Assembly: GCA_036384915.1 (NCBI GenBank)
Contig: DASVLJ010000062.1
Coordinates: 248,001 to 312,000 of the forward strand
Direction of reading: 5' to 3'
DNA length: 64,000 bases
DNA from: PKWO01 sp036384915
GTDB lineage: Bacteria > Pseudomonadota > Gammaproteobacteria > Burkholderiales > Burkholderiaceae_D
How positions within the stretch are numbered: position 1 is the stretch's first letter; every line of letters starts with the position of its first letter. A program made the position numbers and the translations under genes. This document shows positions 1-9,073 of the stretch, one piece after another. Below the pieces are notes generated by a model. That model was not told the origin of the DNA. It did no database searches and saw nothing but the letters and a program-made list of their open reading frames with translations.

Positions 1-1466
1 TCGTCAAGCAAATCATAGGGCGGCAGGCTGTCGCTATCCTGCTGGCCAGGTGCGAGCTCGGCCGAGGGCGGCTTGGTCAGCACCGGCTCGGGAATGATGT
101 CGCGCCCGGCTTGCTTATTGATGTGGCGCGACAGCGCATAGACCTCAGTCTTGTACAAGTCGCCGATCAATCCCAGGCCGCCATTGGTGTCGCCATAGAG
201 CGTGCAATAGCCGACGGAGATTTCGCTTTTGTTGCCGGTGGTGAGCAAGAGCGCGCCGAAGCTGTTCGAATATTCCATCAGGATCGTGCCGCGCACGCGC
301 GCCTGCAGGTTTTCCAGCGACAAGCCTTGCAGCGGCGCATCGAAGGCCTGCTCGAAGCCCTGGACGTATTTCTCCACCAGTTCGCCGATGGGGTGGGTGT
401 AAAGCTGGATGCCGAGATTGCGGCACAACGCAACCGAATCCGATACCGAACCTTCGCTGGAAAACGCCGAAGGCATGGTGACCGCAACCACCTTGTTGGC
501 GCCGAGCGCTTCGACAGCCAGTGCCAGCGTCAAGGCCGAATCGATGCCGCCCGAGCTGCCGACTACGACACTGTCGAAGCGGCAGCGTCGTGCATAGTCG
601 CGCAAGCCGAGCACGATCTGGCGCCGTGTGAATTCAGGCGCCGACAAGCCGACGGGGTCGGGCACGGACAACGCGCTGCCGTCGGCAGCGACGAAGCGGC
701 CGCCGTCCAGCCCAAGCACGCCATAGTCGGTGCAAAAGCGTTTCGCTTCGAACGCCACACCTTGTGACGGCGAGACGGCGAAGGTGGCACCGTCGAACAC
801 GAGCTGGTCCTGGCCCCCGACCTGGTTGACGTAAATCAGCGGCACGTTGGCGTGGCGGCAGGCCGCAGTGAACAATTCATGACGCTGCGCGCGCTTGCCG
901 ATGTCGGAGGGGCTGGCATTGATGCTGACGATCAAGTCCGGCGCCGCCGCGCGCAAGGGATCGAAGGGATTGACCTGGTAGTCGCGCCCCTCGTCGTTCC
1001 AGCCGTCTTCGCACACCATGAAGCCGACGCGGCTGCCGGCTACGTCGAGCATGCAGGCGCCTTCGGGACCGGGCTCGAAATGGCGCCTCTCGTCGAAGAT
1101 GCCATAGGTCGGCAGCAATTGCTTGTAATACTCCGCCGCGATAACGCCGTCTCGGATTGCGAGCAAGGCATTGTGCAAGGGCTTGCCCGGGCGTGTGTTG
1201 CGCCTGACCGTGCCGATGACGGTAACCAAGCCGGGCACGTCCTTCGATGCGGCCAGCACGCGCTCCAGCGCGGCATCGAGCCGATCGAGGAATAAGCGGT
1301 CTTCCAGCATGTCGCCCGGGTAGTAACCGCACAGCGAGAGTTCGGAAAACACCAGCAAGTCGGCGCCATCGGCCTTGGCTCGGCGCATGTGCTCAACGAT
1401 CAGCGCGGCATTGCCGTCGAAATCGGCGATGGTGAAATTCAGTTGGGCATAGGCGAGCTTCAGCAT
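1..1466 (-). CDS. nadE: Glutamine-dependent NAD+ synthetase (C-terminus cut by window edge)
   Basis: It amidates nicotinic acid adenine dinucleotide to NAD+ using glutamine, the last step of NAD synthesis. Reading leftward from the ATG at 1466, 488 codons are visible. The N-terminal half is a nitrilase-like glutaminase: an FSELSLCGYYPGD segment carries the glutamate, YYKQLLPTYGIFDE the lysine, and MVCEDGWND the nucleophilic cysteine. The C-terminal half is an N-type ATP pyrophosphatase with the P-loop VVGSSGGIDSAL, then LLTTGNKSE and GDTNGGLG. Roughly 50 residues appear to be missing beyond the edge (inference from family length). The start lies 3 bases after the pncB stop, so it is the last gene of a salvage operon. 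Confidence 0.95.
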   Translation of the reverse strand, partial: MLKLAYAQLNFTIADFDGNAALIVEHMRRAKADGADLLVFSELSLCGYYPGDMLEDRLFLDRLDAALERVLAASKDVPGLVTVIGTVRRNTRPGKPLHNALLAIRDGVIAAEYYKQLLPTYGIFDERRHFEPGPEGACMLDVAGSRVGFMVCEDGWNDEGRDYQVNPFDPLRAAAPDLIVSINASPSDIGKRAQRHELFTAACRHANVPLIYVNQVGGQDQLVFDGATFAVSPSQGVAFEAKRFCTDYGVLGLDGGRFVAADGSALSVPDPVGLSAPEFTRRQIVLGLRDYARRCRFDSVVVGSSGGIDSALTLALAVEALGANKVVAVTMPSAFSSEGSVSDSVALCRNLGIQLYTHPIGELVEKYVQGFEQAFDAPLQGLSLENLQARVRGTILMEYSNSFGALLLTTGNKSEISVGYCTLYGDTNGGLGLIGDLYKTEVYALSRHINKQAGRDIIPEPVLTKPPSAELAPGQQDSDSLPPYDLLD

Positions 1467-1469
1467 ATT

Positions 1470-2672
1470 TCAAATATGATGATTGAATACCTGGCGCAGA
1501 TAAGCCAGGAAGGTTTCGTCGTTGCAAAGCGTCTTGCCAGGCGAATCCGAGAGCTTGGCCACCGGCTGGCCGTTGCAGTAAGTGAGCTTCATCACGATGT
1601 TGAGCGGCTTGTAGCCGACGTCGTTGGACAGGCTGGTGCCGATGCCGAAGCCGGTTTGCGTGCGGTCGGCGAAATGGCGGTACAGATCGAATGCCTCTTC
1701 CAGATCGAGCCCGTCGGAAAACACCAGGCGCTTGGTTTGCGCATCGATGCGCAACTTGGCGTAATGCGTCAGCGCCTTCTCGCCCCAGACCACGGGGTCG
1801 CCCGAATCGTGGCGCAAGCCGTCGAACAGCTTGGCGAAGTACAGGTCGAAATCGGCCAGGAAAGCATCCATGCCGACCACGTCGGTCAGTGCCGTGCCGA
1901 GATCGCCGCGGTATTCCTGCACCCAGTCTTCCAGCGCCGCTTTCTGGAAGTCGCGCAGGCGCACGCCGAACGACTGGTAGGATTGCAGGTATTCATGCGC
2001 CATGGTGCCGATCGGCACCAGCTTGTACTTCTTGGCCAGGTAGACGTTGGATGTGCCCTTGAAGAATTGCGGCACTTCGCGCGCCAGCGTGGCCACGACT
2101 TCTTCCTGCCAATCGCCCGAGAAGCGGCGCCGCACGCCGAAATCGAAGAACTCGAACGGGTTGCGTTTTGCCGGCTCTTCTTCAAAGGCGCGCAACGCGG
2201 CAATCTTGGCCCGCAGGCGGCGCCGGCCTTCTTCAAGAGCCGGAGCCTGCTCGAAGCGGCGGAAATACAATTCGTTGACGATGTAGAGCACGAAGATCTC
2301 GAACGCCATCACGTGCACCTGCGGCCCCTTGGCATGGATGGTCAGCGTATCGCCTTCGACGGCAGCCTTGATGAACTTGCGCTGGAAGTGGAACACGGCC
2401 AGGAAGTCGACGAAATCGCTTTTGATGAAACGCCAGCCCCGCAGGTAATCGAGTTCGTCCTCGGTAAAGCGCAACTCGCACAGGTAATCCAGCTCGCGAT
2501 TGACCTCATCAAGCAATTCGGTGAGAAGGTAGTCCGGCGTGTTGCGGCAGACGAAGGAATACTCGGTTTGCGCGCCGGGATGGCTGTGCAGCAGCGCCTG
2601 CCACATGGTGAATTTATACAGGTCGTTTTCCAGCAGGCTGCGCACGACGGGGGCTTGGTTCATATTATTCAT
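1470..2672 (-). CDS. pncB: Nicotinate phosphoribosyltransferase
   Basis: It converts nicotinate and PRPP, with ATP, to nicotinate mononucleotide in the Preiss-Handler salvage route. The 400-residue product starts with a segment like other PncB proteins (SLLENDLYKFTMWQ) and contains the SNVYLAKKY and RHDSGDPVVWGEKA regions of the family. The ATG at 2672 gives an N-terminus of the usual length. A GTG at 2705 would overlap the stop of the preceding gene (GTGA) and give 411 residues, and an ATG at 2663 is also possible; none has a clear ribosome binding site, so the start is uncertain. It lies between a nicotinamidase and nadE, which makes a complete nicotinamide-to-NAD pathway. Confidence 0.95.
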   Translation of the reverse strand: MNNMNQAPVVRSLLENDLYKFTMWQALLHSHPGAQTEYSFVCRNTPDYLLTELLDEVNRELDYLCELRFTEDELDYLRGWRFIKSDFVDFLAVFHFQRKFIKAAVEGDTLTIHAKGPQVHVMAFEIFVLYIVNELYFRRFEQAPALEEGRRRLRAKIAALRAFEEEPAKRNPFEFFDFGVRRRFSGDWQEEVVATLAREVPQFFKGTSNVYLAKKYKLVPIGTMAHEYLQSYQSFGVRLRDFQKAALEDWVQEYRGDLGTALTDVVGMDAFLADFDLYFAKLFDGLRHDSGDPVVWGEKALTHYAKLRIDAQTKRLVFSDGLDLEEAFDLYRHFADRTQTGFGIGTSLSNDVGYKPLNIVMKLTYCNGQPVAKLSDSPGKTLCNDETFLAYLRQVFNHHI

Positions 2673-2701
2673 TTCAGGTGTCGGTCTGCACGCATTGGCA
2701 A

Positions 2702-3565
2702 TCACGCATTGGCAGTCAATTCCGGCAGGATATCCGCACTCTTGGCCAGCCGCAAACCCTTGGTTTGCATTTCAGCCAGGAATTGCTCGTATTGGCCGGC
2801 GAAGCCGGTAACGGGGCTCATGCAATCGGTCAACAGCACCAGCTTGTTGCGCTCTTCCGCACTGAAGTTCTCGGCGATATGCTCGGTCGTCGCACGCACG
2901 CAGTGGCTGCCCGCTTCTCCGGCGATATAGACCACGTCGGCTTGCTTCAGCATGTCGATGAAGCCTTGGTTCAATTGCGTATCGGGGTCGTCGGCATCGG
3001 GCACTTCCGCCATCACGGCCGAATAGTGTTCCGTCCAGGGATTGGAACCCTTGCCCAGCTTGTTGACGATGCCCAGCGTTTGTTCTTCCCAGGCGTTGTA
3101 GGCGGCGCGCAAGCCGGCGTGTACCGATTGGCCCCATGTCCCGATTTCGCAGTGCACCGGCCAGACCATCAAGCGGTAGCGGCCCGCGGCTTCGAGCGCA
3201 TCAAGGTAGGCCAGCACCCGCGGCAGGGCAGCGGTGGCGCGCGGCCGGTATTCGCCGGCGCGCACTTGGGCGGCGCTTACCTCGGTGAAGGGCGCCACAG
3301 TGGAGCCGTCATCCCTGGCCCAGAAGGTCGGGTGGGCGATATCGAGCCTGTGGTGCGAATCGATCGTGATGCTGATGTTGGCGATTGCAGGGCCGGCCTT
3401 TGCAATCAGGTCGGCTACGCGTTGCATGTCTTCATGCGCGCCGGCAACGGGCAGGGCCGGGCGGGTGATGCTGCCGTCGGCAGGGTTGCGCGGCAGCCAG
3501 GATTCGGGAAGGTCGCAAAAGTCGTTTTGCGGGTCGATGACCAGCAGGTGCGTATTCTTTTTCAT
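2702..3565 (-). CDS. Nicotinamidase-type cysteine hydrolase
   Basis: This 287-residue isochorismatase-fold hydrolase most likely deamidates nicotinamide to nicotinate, feeding the pncB gene that follows. Family signatures are the catalytic aspartate in VIDPQNDFCD near the N-terminus, a metal-binding DSHH...H segment near residues 70-80, the VWPVHCEIG segment, and the nucleophilic cysteine in GEAGSHCV near residue 225. It is longer than typical PncA proteins (about 210 residues). It is the first gene of the nicotinamidase-pncB-nadE operon and reads away from the NrtR-type regulator, with a palindrome in between. The nicotinamide specificity is inferred from motifs and operon; another amide substrate is possible. 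Confidence 0.88.
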   Translation of the reverse strand: MKKNTHLLVIDPQNDFCDLPESWLPRNPADGSITRPALPVAGAHEDMQRVADLIAKAGPAIANISITIDSHHRLDIAHPTFWARDDGSTVAPFTEVSAAQVRAGEYRPRATAALPRVLAYLDALEAAGRYRLMVWPVHCEIGTWGQSVHAGLRAAYNAWEEQTLGIVNKLGKGSNPWTEHYSAVMAEVPDADDPDTQLNQGFIDMLKQADVVYIAGEAGSHCVRATTEHIAENFSAEERNKLVLLTDCMSPVTGFAGQYEQFLAEMQTKGLRLAKSADILPELTANA

Positions 3566-3607
3566 CTTTTATTCTCATTTCCGTTTCAGTGATGTTAGTG
3601 TAGGCTT

Positions 3608-3630
3608 GTTAGTTTATGTTTGCAACTAAC
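3608..3630. promoter_or_regulatory. Candidate NrtR operator palindrome
   Basis: A perfect inverted repeat with 7-base arms (GTTAGTT at 3608-3614, AACTAAC at 3624-3630) and a 9-base spacer lies between the divergent nicotinamidase operon and the NrtR-type regulator gene. Its place and symmetry fit an operator for that regulator. Binding is inferred, not shown. Confidence 0.6.
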
Positions 3631-3688
3631 TTCGGTAATATTCACTGCGGCTACAATAGCGGAAAACATCATGATAAGGCAGGCGGGC

Positions 3689-4354
3689 ATGAATCAAGTG
3701 ATATGCACGGTCGACGTGGTATTGCTGACTTTAAAGGAAAATGCGCTGCAAGTGGCGCTCTTGAAGCGCGAGCGCGAACCATTCCGCGGCACTTTGGCGC
3801 TGCCGGGCGGCTATATCCACGCCGACGAAGACAGCGATGCGCGCGATGCGGCATTGCGTGTGCTGCGCGACAAGACCGGCATCGAGACACCCTACCTGGA
3901 GCAGCTTGCCACGTTTTCAGGCATGGTGCGCGATCCGCGCGGCTGGTCCGTTTCCATCACCTTCTATGCCTTGGTTGCCATCGATGTGATTGAAAAGGCA
4001 GGCCATCCCGGCGTGGTGCTGACCGGCGTAGACCGCAAGGTCAAACTGCCGTTCGACCACCGCACCATCATCGATACCGCCGTGGCGCGGTTGCGCAGCA
4101 AGAGCCAGTATTCCTCGCTGCCTTGCTACCTCGTCGGCGAAACTTTCACGCTGCCGCAACTGCAGCGTGTCTATGAAGCCCTGATGGGCGAGAGCCTGAA
4201 CAAGGTCAGCTTCCGGCGCAAGATCGCCGAGATGGATGTGCTGGAGGCGCTTGAGGGCCGGTTCGAAGAAGCCGGCGCACACCGGCCGGCTCAGCTCTAC
4301 CGTTTGAAGCCTGAATGGCGCGAGCAATTGATGCTGCTTGAGCGTGGTCTCTAG
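3689..4354 (+). CDS. nrtR: NrtR-type Nudix-related transcriptional regulator of NAD metabolism
   Basis: The 221-residue protein has an N-terminal Nudix fold (about residues 5-135) joined to a C-terminal winged-helix domain (about 145-215, around FRRKIAEMDVLEAL), the NrtR architecture. Known NrtR proteins repress NAD salvage genes and sense ADP-ribose or NAD-related ligands. The Nudix box region (GGYIHADED...LRVLRDKTGI) lacks the REUxEE catalytic core, so hydrolase activity is probably lost, as in other NrtR repressors. The ATG at 3689 follows an AAGGCAGG ribosome binding site; an upstream ATG at 3671 is less well placed. It is divergent from nicotinamidase-pncB-nadE, its likely target. Confidence 0.9.
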   Translation: MNQVICTVDVVLLTLKENALQVALLKREREPFRGTLALPGGYIHADEDSDARDAALRVLRDKTGIETPYLEQLATFSGMVRDPRGWSVSITFYALVAIDVIEKAGHPGVVLTGVDRKVKLPFDHRTIIDTAVARLRSKSQYSSLPCYLVGETFTLPQLQRVYEALMGESLNKVSFRRKIAEMDVLEALEGRFEEAGAHRPAQLYRLKPEWREQLMLLERGL

Positions 4355-4434
4355 ATTCCGAATAGTTCACATTCGTTAACTGTTCGACAAGGTACAATGT
4401 CGCGCCGGATGACAGAGAAAACCTTGGGAGGACT

Positions 4435-6099
4435 ATGCGCGGAGCGGGACTGTTTGCAGCGTTGGCGTTTGGGATTGCCGTATCGGCTTCCGCACGGGAT
4501 GCGAGCCATGCTCCAGGAACGACCGCTGTCGAGGCCGGCCACCTGACCTACTACGCAGCCCCGGGGGATACGCTGATCTCGATCGCGCAAAAGCTGACTG
4601 CCAGTGTCAATAGCTGGTCAGAACTGGGGCGGATCAACCACATCGGCAACGACAGGCGCATTCCCGTCGGCAGCGCCATCTTGATTCCGGCCAATCTCCT
4701 GCCCGATGATCCGAGCGAAGGGACCGTCACCGCATTTTCCGGACAAGTCACATTGACCCCGCCGGGTGGGGCGCCGGCCGCCGCGGCGATCGGCGGCAAG
4801 CTGGCCGAGGGCGGCGAAGTGAGGACCGGTCCGAACAGTTTCATCACGTTTTCCCTGCCGGACGGTTCGCATATCTCGCTGCCGTCCAACAGCAAAGTCA
4901 AGCTGGCCGTGCTGCGCATGGCGCGCTTCACCAGGAGCCCGCGCACCGAAATCATGCTCGAGGACGGCGATGTCGAATCGCGCGTCTCGCCGCTCGGCGA
5001 CAACAAGGGACGTTACGAAGTGCATTCCCAACTGGCGACTGCCGGCGTGCGCGGCACGCATTTCCGCGTGGCGGTGGTCGGCAGGGGCATTGCCAGCGAA
5101 GTGCTGGGCGGTGTGGTTGCCGTCGGCACGCCCGGCAAGCCGGCCAGCGTGGACGTGACGGCCGGCAAGGGCAATATCGTCGACGCCAGCGGCGTGGGCA
5201 AGCCAGTCGCCCTGCTCCCGGCCCCGGAGCTGGAGCCCGGCTACGCACTGCAGGAGCGCACCATTGTGCAGTTTGGTGTGACGGAGGTGGCCGGCGCCGT
5301 TTCCTACCATGGACAAGTTGCGCGCGACGCGGATGCGCAAAACATCGTCGCCGAAGCGCGCAGCCAAGGCAATAAGCTGAAGCTCGACGGCCTGCCTGAT
5401 GGCGACTATTTCCTGCGTGTCTCCGCAATCGACAAGCAAGGCCTCGAAGGCTTGCCGCGTATCGTGCCGTTCAAGCTCAAGGCCAGGCCGGTGCCGCCGT
5501 TCAGCTCGAGGCCCTTGGCCAAGCTGCGCGCCGATCATGTCGATTTCGCATGGATCGAAGCACCGGATGCCGGGTTCTATCATTTGCAGGTGGCGAAGGA
5601 TGTCGCGTTCCACAATATCGTGGTCGACCAGGCGCATGTCAGCGGCCTGCAATTTGCCGGCGTGGCGCTGGCGCCGGGAACATACTGGTGGCGCATCGCC
5701 AGTGTCGCCGAGCATGCGGGTAAAAGCGACCAAGGCCCGTTCGGCGACGCGCAAGCCTTCGAACTGCTGGCGCCGCAAAAGCTGGCGCCTATCGTGGACC
5801 AGGGCGGCAATGAGTTCAGTTTCAACTGGCCTTCCGAGCCGGGGCAGACTTTCCTGGTGCAGATCGGGCGCGACAAGGATTTCGCTTCCTTGCTGTTGGA
5901 AAAACGGACCGGGCAGGGCGAGATCCGTTTGCCGCGCCCGCCGGCCGGCACTTACTACGTAAGGGTGCAGGCAACCGACCCGGACGGGTATGTCGGCGCT
6001 TTTTCGGAATCGCAGAAGTTCACCATCCACAGCCGCCTTGGTAGCGGGTCAGGCGAGGCGGTGCGGGCCGGCGACAGCGAAGCCCGCGCCGCAGATTGA
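4435..6099 (+). CDS. LysM and FecR domain envelope protein
   Basis: This 554-residue exported protein starts after a GGGAGG ribosome binding site and has an N-terminal signal peptide ending near SASA (residue 20). A LysM peptidoglycan-binding domain follows (about residues 37-85, with PGDTLISIAQKL and IPVGSAILIP). Next is a FecR domain (about 95-215; ending around TAGVRGTHFRV). The remainder (about 240-535) looks like repeated beta-sandwich, fibronectin-like modules with FLRVSAIDKQG and YYVRVQATDPDG segments. It probably sits in the periplasm on the cell wall. The stop is one base before the CHASE2 kinase start, so the two are presumably cotranscribed and may act together. Confidence 0.85.
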   Translation: MRGAGLFAALAFGIAVSASARDASHAPGTTAVEAGHLTYYAAPGDTLISIAQKLTASVNSWSELGRINHIGNDRRIPVGSAILIPANLLPDDPSEGTVTAFSGQVTLTPPGGAPAAAAIGGKLAEGGEVRTGPNSFITFSLPDGSHISLPSNSKVKLAVLRMARFTRSPRTEIMLEDGDVESRVSPLGDNKGRYEVHSQLATAGVRGTHFRVAVVGRGIASEVLGGVVAVGTPGKPASVDVTAGKGNIVDASGVGKPVALLPAPELEPGYALQERTIVQFGVTEVAGAVSYHGQVARDADAQNIVAEARSQGNKLKLDGLPDGDYFLRVSAIDKQGLEGLPRIVPFKLKARPVPPFSSRPLAKLRADHVDFAWIEAPDAGFYHLQVAKDVAFHNIVVDQAHVSGLQFAGVALAPGTYWWRIASVAEHAGKSDQGPFGDAQAFELLAPQKLAPIVDQGGNEFSFNWPSEPGQTFLVQIGRDKDFASLLLEKRTGQGEIRLPRPPAGTYYVRVQATDPDGYVGAFSESQKFTIHSRLGSGSGEAVRAGDSEARAAD

Positions 6100-6100
6100 C

Positions 6101-8491
6101 ATGGTGGCGGACCCGGCCGGCCGCGCGCGCCGTATCGCCTTCGGCGAATGGAGCGTACTGACGGCGCTCCTGTTGTTGCTGGCAGCCGGTCTCGGCGGCA
6201 TGAACGGCTTGGGCCGGTTCGACCAGACTTTCTACGACCGGCTGATCCAGGCCCACACCCAGCCGGCGCGCAAGGACATCATCATCGTCGCGGCCGACGA
6301 TTACAGCCTGGCCCAGCTGGGACGCTGGCCCTGGCCCCGTAGCGTGATCGCACGCACCTTGGAGCGCGTGACGCAAGCGGGGCCGCGTGCCGTCGGGCTC
6401 GATTTGATCCTGACGGAACCGGAGCGTGCCGAAGCGGGCGGTCCGGGCGGTTCGATGCCAGGGCCGAGGCCCGGCGACGAGGCGCTGGCGCGCGCTCTTG
6501 CAGCGCATCCACACACCGTCCTGCCGGTGGTAATGGCCGATGCCGGCGCGGGTTTGGCTGCGGCTTTTCCCTTGCCCGAGTTCGCCGCACCGTCGACACT
6601 GTCGCACATCGATCTCGAAGTCGACGCCGACGGCGTGGTGCGCAGCGTCTTTCTCTACGAAGGCCAGCATGGCGTCTGGTGGCCGCAATTCGCGCTCGCG
6701 CTCAGCGGCAAATCCCTCGCCCAGCCTCAGCCCCAGCCGCTTCCCACAGCCGGTGCGGCTTCCGGAGACGGCTGGCAACGGCGTGAGCAGATGTATATTC
6801 CCTTCAGCGGCGGCAGCGGTCATTTCCGCTCGGTGCCATTGGTGTCCGTGATGCGCGGCGAAGTGGCCGACAGTTTTTTCAAGGACAAATACGTGCTGGT
6901 TGGCGCCACCGCAGCCGGCTTGACCGATCAATACCCGACGCCGATGGCTGGCAACACCAGCATGTCGGGAGTGGAGATCCACGCCAATATTCTGGCCGGC
7001 ATCTTGAACGGCGCCTCGATCGCGATCGCCAAGCCTTGGCAGACGGCACTCTTCGCCATGCTGCCGGTATTGCTGGCCATGCTTAGCTACCTGTTCTTCT
7101 CGCCGCGCATTTCGCTGGTGCTGAGCGCCTTGCTGTTCGGGGCGACGCTGCTCGCGTGCAGCGCCGCCATGCGCGCCGGGTTGTGGATCGCCCCCGCCGC
7201 CGGCCTGGTCGTTTTGCTGCTGACCTATCCATTGTGGAGCTGGCGCCGCCTCGAAGCGGCGATCGCCTATCTTGGGCGCGAGTTCCTGCGTCTCGATCGC
7301 GAGCCGCATGTCTTGCCCGAGCTCTTGGAAGACGATGCCAGGCGCCCGATCCAGGATGTGCTGGCACGGCGTATCCAGGCCATGGAAAAAGCGGCGCGGC
7401 GCGTGCGCGACCTGCGCCAATTCGTCACCGACAGCCTGGACAGCCTGCCCGATGCCACGCTGGTGTGCTCGGTCGACGGCCACGTATTGCTGGCCAACCG
7501 CCTGGCCCTGGCTTTCTTCGATTCGCTCGGCATTCCCGGGGCGAGCGAAGCGCTGGTGCCCTACCTGTTTTCCGGCCTCAAGTCGCCGCAGCCGCTCGAC
7601 GGGGCGGCGCAGCTGAATTTCAATTGGTGGGATTTGCTCGATGAAGGCAAGGTGGCGCGGCACCCGCACGGCATCGAAGTGCGTGACGCCCGGGAGCGCG
7701 ATCTGCTGATCAAGAGCGCGCCGTGCCATACGGCCCAACGCGCGCTGGTCGGCTGGATCGTCAGCGTGGCCGATATATCGGTGATCCGCGCCGCGGAACG
7801 CCACCGCGACGAGACCTTGCGCTTCATCTCGCACGACATGCGTGCGCCGCAAGCCTCGATTCTGGCTCTGCTCGAGATGCAACGCGATAGCGCAACGGCG
7901 CTGCCGCTCGAGGAATTCTTCCAGCGCATTGAAAAGGCCAGCCGCAAAACGCTCGATCTGGCCGACAATTTTGTGCAGCTGGCGCGCGCCGAATCGCAGG
8001 AATACCGGCTTGAGGAAGCCGATCTGCGGCAAGTCGTGGAGGACGCGATCGACGAAATGTGGGCGCAGGCGCAGGCCAGGCGCATTGCCATCGGCGCCGA
8101 ATTTCCCGATGAGGAATATGTGGTCGCCATCGACCGCGCCCTAATGACGCGCGCGCTGACCAACCTACTGTCGAACGCACTGAAATACAGCCCTTCGGGT
8201 ACGCGCATCACCTGTACTTTGCGCCTGCAAGCCGACCTGACCCATCCGATGGCGGTGTGCAGCATTGCGGACCAAGGCTATGGCATTGCACAAGCCGACC
8301 AGCTACGCCTGTTCCGGCGCTTCCAACGCATCCAGGGGGAGGGGCAACCGCGCCAGGAAGGCGTTGGACTGGGCTTGGTGTTCGTCAAAACCGTGGTTGA
8401 GCGGCATCACGGTTACATCGGTTTTACCAGCAAACCGGGCGAAGGGACGACCTTCAGCATCAACCTGCCGCTTTTTTCAACAACTGCTTGA
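6101..8491 (+). CDS. CHASE2-domain sensor histidine kinase
   Basis: This 796-residue membrane kinase has a first membrane helix near residues 17-38, a periplasmic CHASE2 sensor domain (about 40-310) and three closely packed membrane helices (about 312-375). A linker resembling a PAS domain is followed by a HisKA segment with the phospho-accepting histidine at about residue 578 (FISHDMRAP). The C-terminal ATPase domain has an N-box (NLLSNALKYSPSG), a G1 box (DQGYGIA) and a G2 box (GVGLGLVFVK). It follows the LysM/FecR gene by one base. No response regulator is encoded nearby, so its output partner is elsewhere. An in-frame start at 5990 would overlap the upstream gene by 110 bases and is unlikely. 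Confidence 0.92.
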   Translation: MVADPAGRARRIAFGEWSVLTALLLLLAAGLGGMNGLGRFDQTFYDRLIQAHTQPARKDIIIVAADDYSLAQLGRWPWPRSVIARTLERVTQAGPRAVGLDLILTEPERAEAGGPGGSMPGPRPGDEALARALAAHPHTVLPVVMADAGAGLAAAFPLPEFAAPSTLSHIDLEVDADGVVRSVFLYEGQHGVWWPQFALALSGKSLAQPQPQPLPTAGAASGDGWQRREQMYIPFSGGSGHFRSVPLVSVMRGEVADSFFKDKYVLVGATAAGLTDQYPTPMAGNTSMSGVEIHANILAGILNGASIAIAKPWQTALFAMLPVLLAMLSYLFFSPRISLVLSALLFGATLLACSAAMRAGLWIAPAAGLVVLLLTYPLWSWRRLEAAIAYLGREFLRLDREPHVLPELLEDDARRPIQDVLARRIQAMEKAARRVRDLRQFVTDSLDSLPDATLVCSVDGHVLLANRLALAFFDSLGIPGASEALVPYLFSGLKSPQPLDGAAQLNFNWWDLLDEGKVARHPHGIEVRDARERDLLIKSAPCHTAQRALVGWIVSVADISVIRAAERHRDETLRFISHDMRAPQASILALLEMQRDSATALPLEEFFQRIEKASRKTLDLADNFVQLARAESQEYRLEEADLRQVVEDAIDEMWAQAQARRIAIGAEFPDEEYVVAIDRALMTRALTNLLSNALKYSPSGTRITCTLRLQADLTHPMAVCSIADQGYGIAQADQLRLFRRFQRIQGEGQPRQEGVGLGLVFVKTVVERHHGYIGFTSKPGEGTTFSINLPLFSTTA

Positions 8492-8517
8492 CGCTAAGTC
8501 TTTGAAAAGACTATAAT
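8488..8517 (+). promoter_or_regulatory. Candidate sigma70 promoter of rplM-rpsI
   Basis: A TTGACG -35 element (8488-8493) overlaps the stop codon of the sensor kinase gene and is 18 bases from a perfect TATAAT -10 element (8512-8517). It would give rplM a 5' leader of about 110 bases. Confidence 0.65.
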
Positions 8518-8635
8518 CTTCGGTTCTTCCGTGTGCCCAGGGAGAAAAACAAGGTTGAGTCCGGCGAAAGTTGTCTTTTTTGATCCCGGAACCGCCATTT
8601 TTGGGCGCTTTATTTTATTTATTAGGATGTCAAAC

Positions 8636-9064
8636 ATGAAGACCTTCTCCGCCAAGGCCCATGAGGTCAAGCGCGAATGGTTCGTGATTGACGCGACGGA
8701 CAAAGTCCTCGGCCGTGTCGCCAGCGAAGTGGCACGCCGTCTGCGCGGCAAGCACAAACCCGAATTCACTCCGCACGTCGACACGGGCGATTTCATCGTC
8801 GTGATCAATGCCGGCAAGCTGCGCGTCACCGGCGCCAAGGCTACCGACAAGACCTACTACCGCCACTCGACCTATCCGGGCGGTATCTACGAAACCAATT
8901 TCCTGAAGATGCAACAGCGTTTTCCGGGCCGCGCGCTCGAGAAGGCCGTCAAGGGCATGCTGCCCAAGGGCCCGCTCGGCTACGCCATGATCAAGAAGCT
9001 GAAGGTCTATGCGGAAGGCAACCACCCGCACTCGGCTCAGCAACCCAAAGCACTCGATTTCTAA
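8636..9064 (+). CDS. rplM: 50S ribosomal protein L13
   Basis: The 142-residue product is the same length as Escherichia coli L13 and carries typical segments (VIDATDKVLGRVAS, HPHSAQQP near the C-terminus). It is an early-assembling protein of the large ribosomal subunit. The ATG at 8636 was chosen because AGGA lies 8 bases upstream and the resulting N-terminus (MKTFSAK) is typical; an ATG at 8627 is in frame but poorly placed. It is followed after 9 bases by rpsI, the usual L13-S9 operon. Confidence 0.98.
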   Translation: MKTFSAKAHEVKREWFVIDATDKVLGRVASEVARRLRGKHKPEFTPHVDTGDFIVVINAGKLRVTGAKATDKTYYRHSTYPGGIYETNFLKMQQRFPGRALEKAVKGMLPKGPLGYAMIKKLKVYAEGNHPHSAQQPKALDF

Positions 9065-9073
9065 GGACAAGCC

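Noticed and set aside
1389..2930. 513-codon plus-strand frame over pncB
   Set aside because: It is the antisense shadow of pncB and nicotinamidase, which match known families over their full lengths.
5990..6100. Longer N-terminus of the CHASE2 kinase
   Set aside because: It would overlap the LysM/FecR gene by 110 bases and adds a non-conserved Arg/Ser-rich segment before the membrane helix.
6020..8032. 670-codon frame antisense to the CHASE2 kinase
   Set aside because: The kinase has all motifs in order; the antisense frame has none.
8518..8635. Autoregulatory L13-binding leader structure upstream of rplM
   Set aside because: I could not find a fold in this leader that matches a known ribosomal-protein leader; no support beyond its position.
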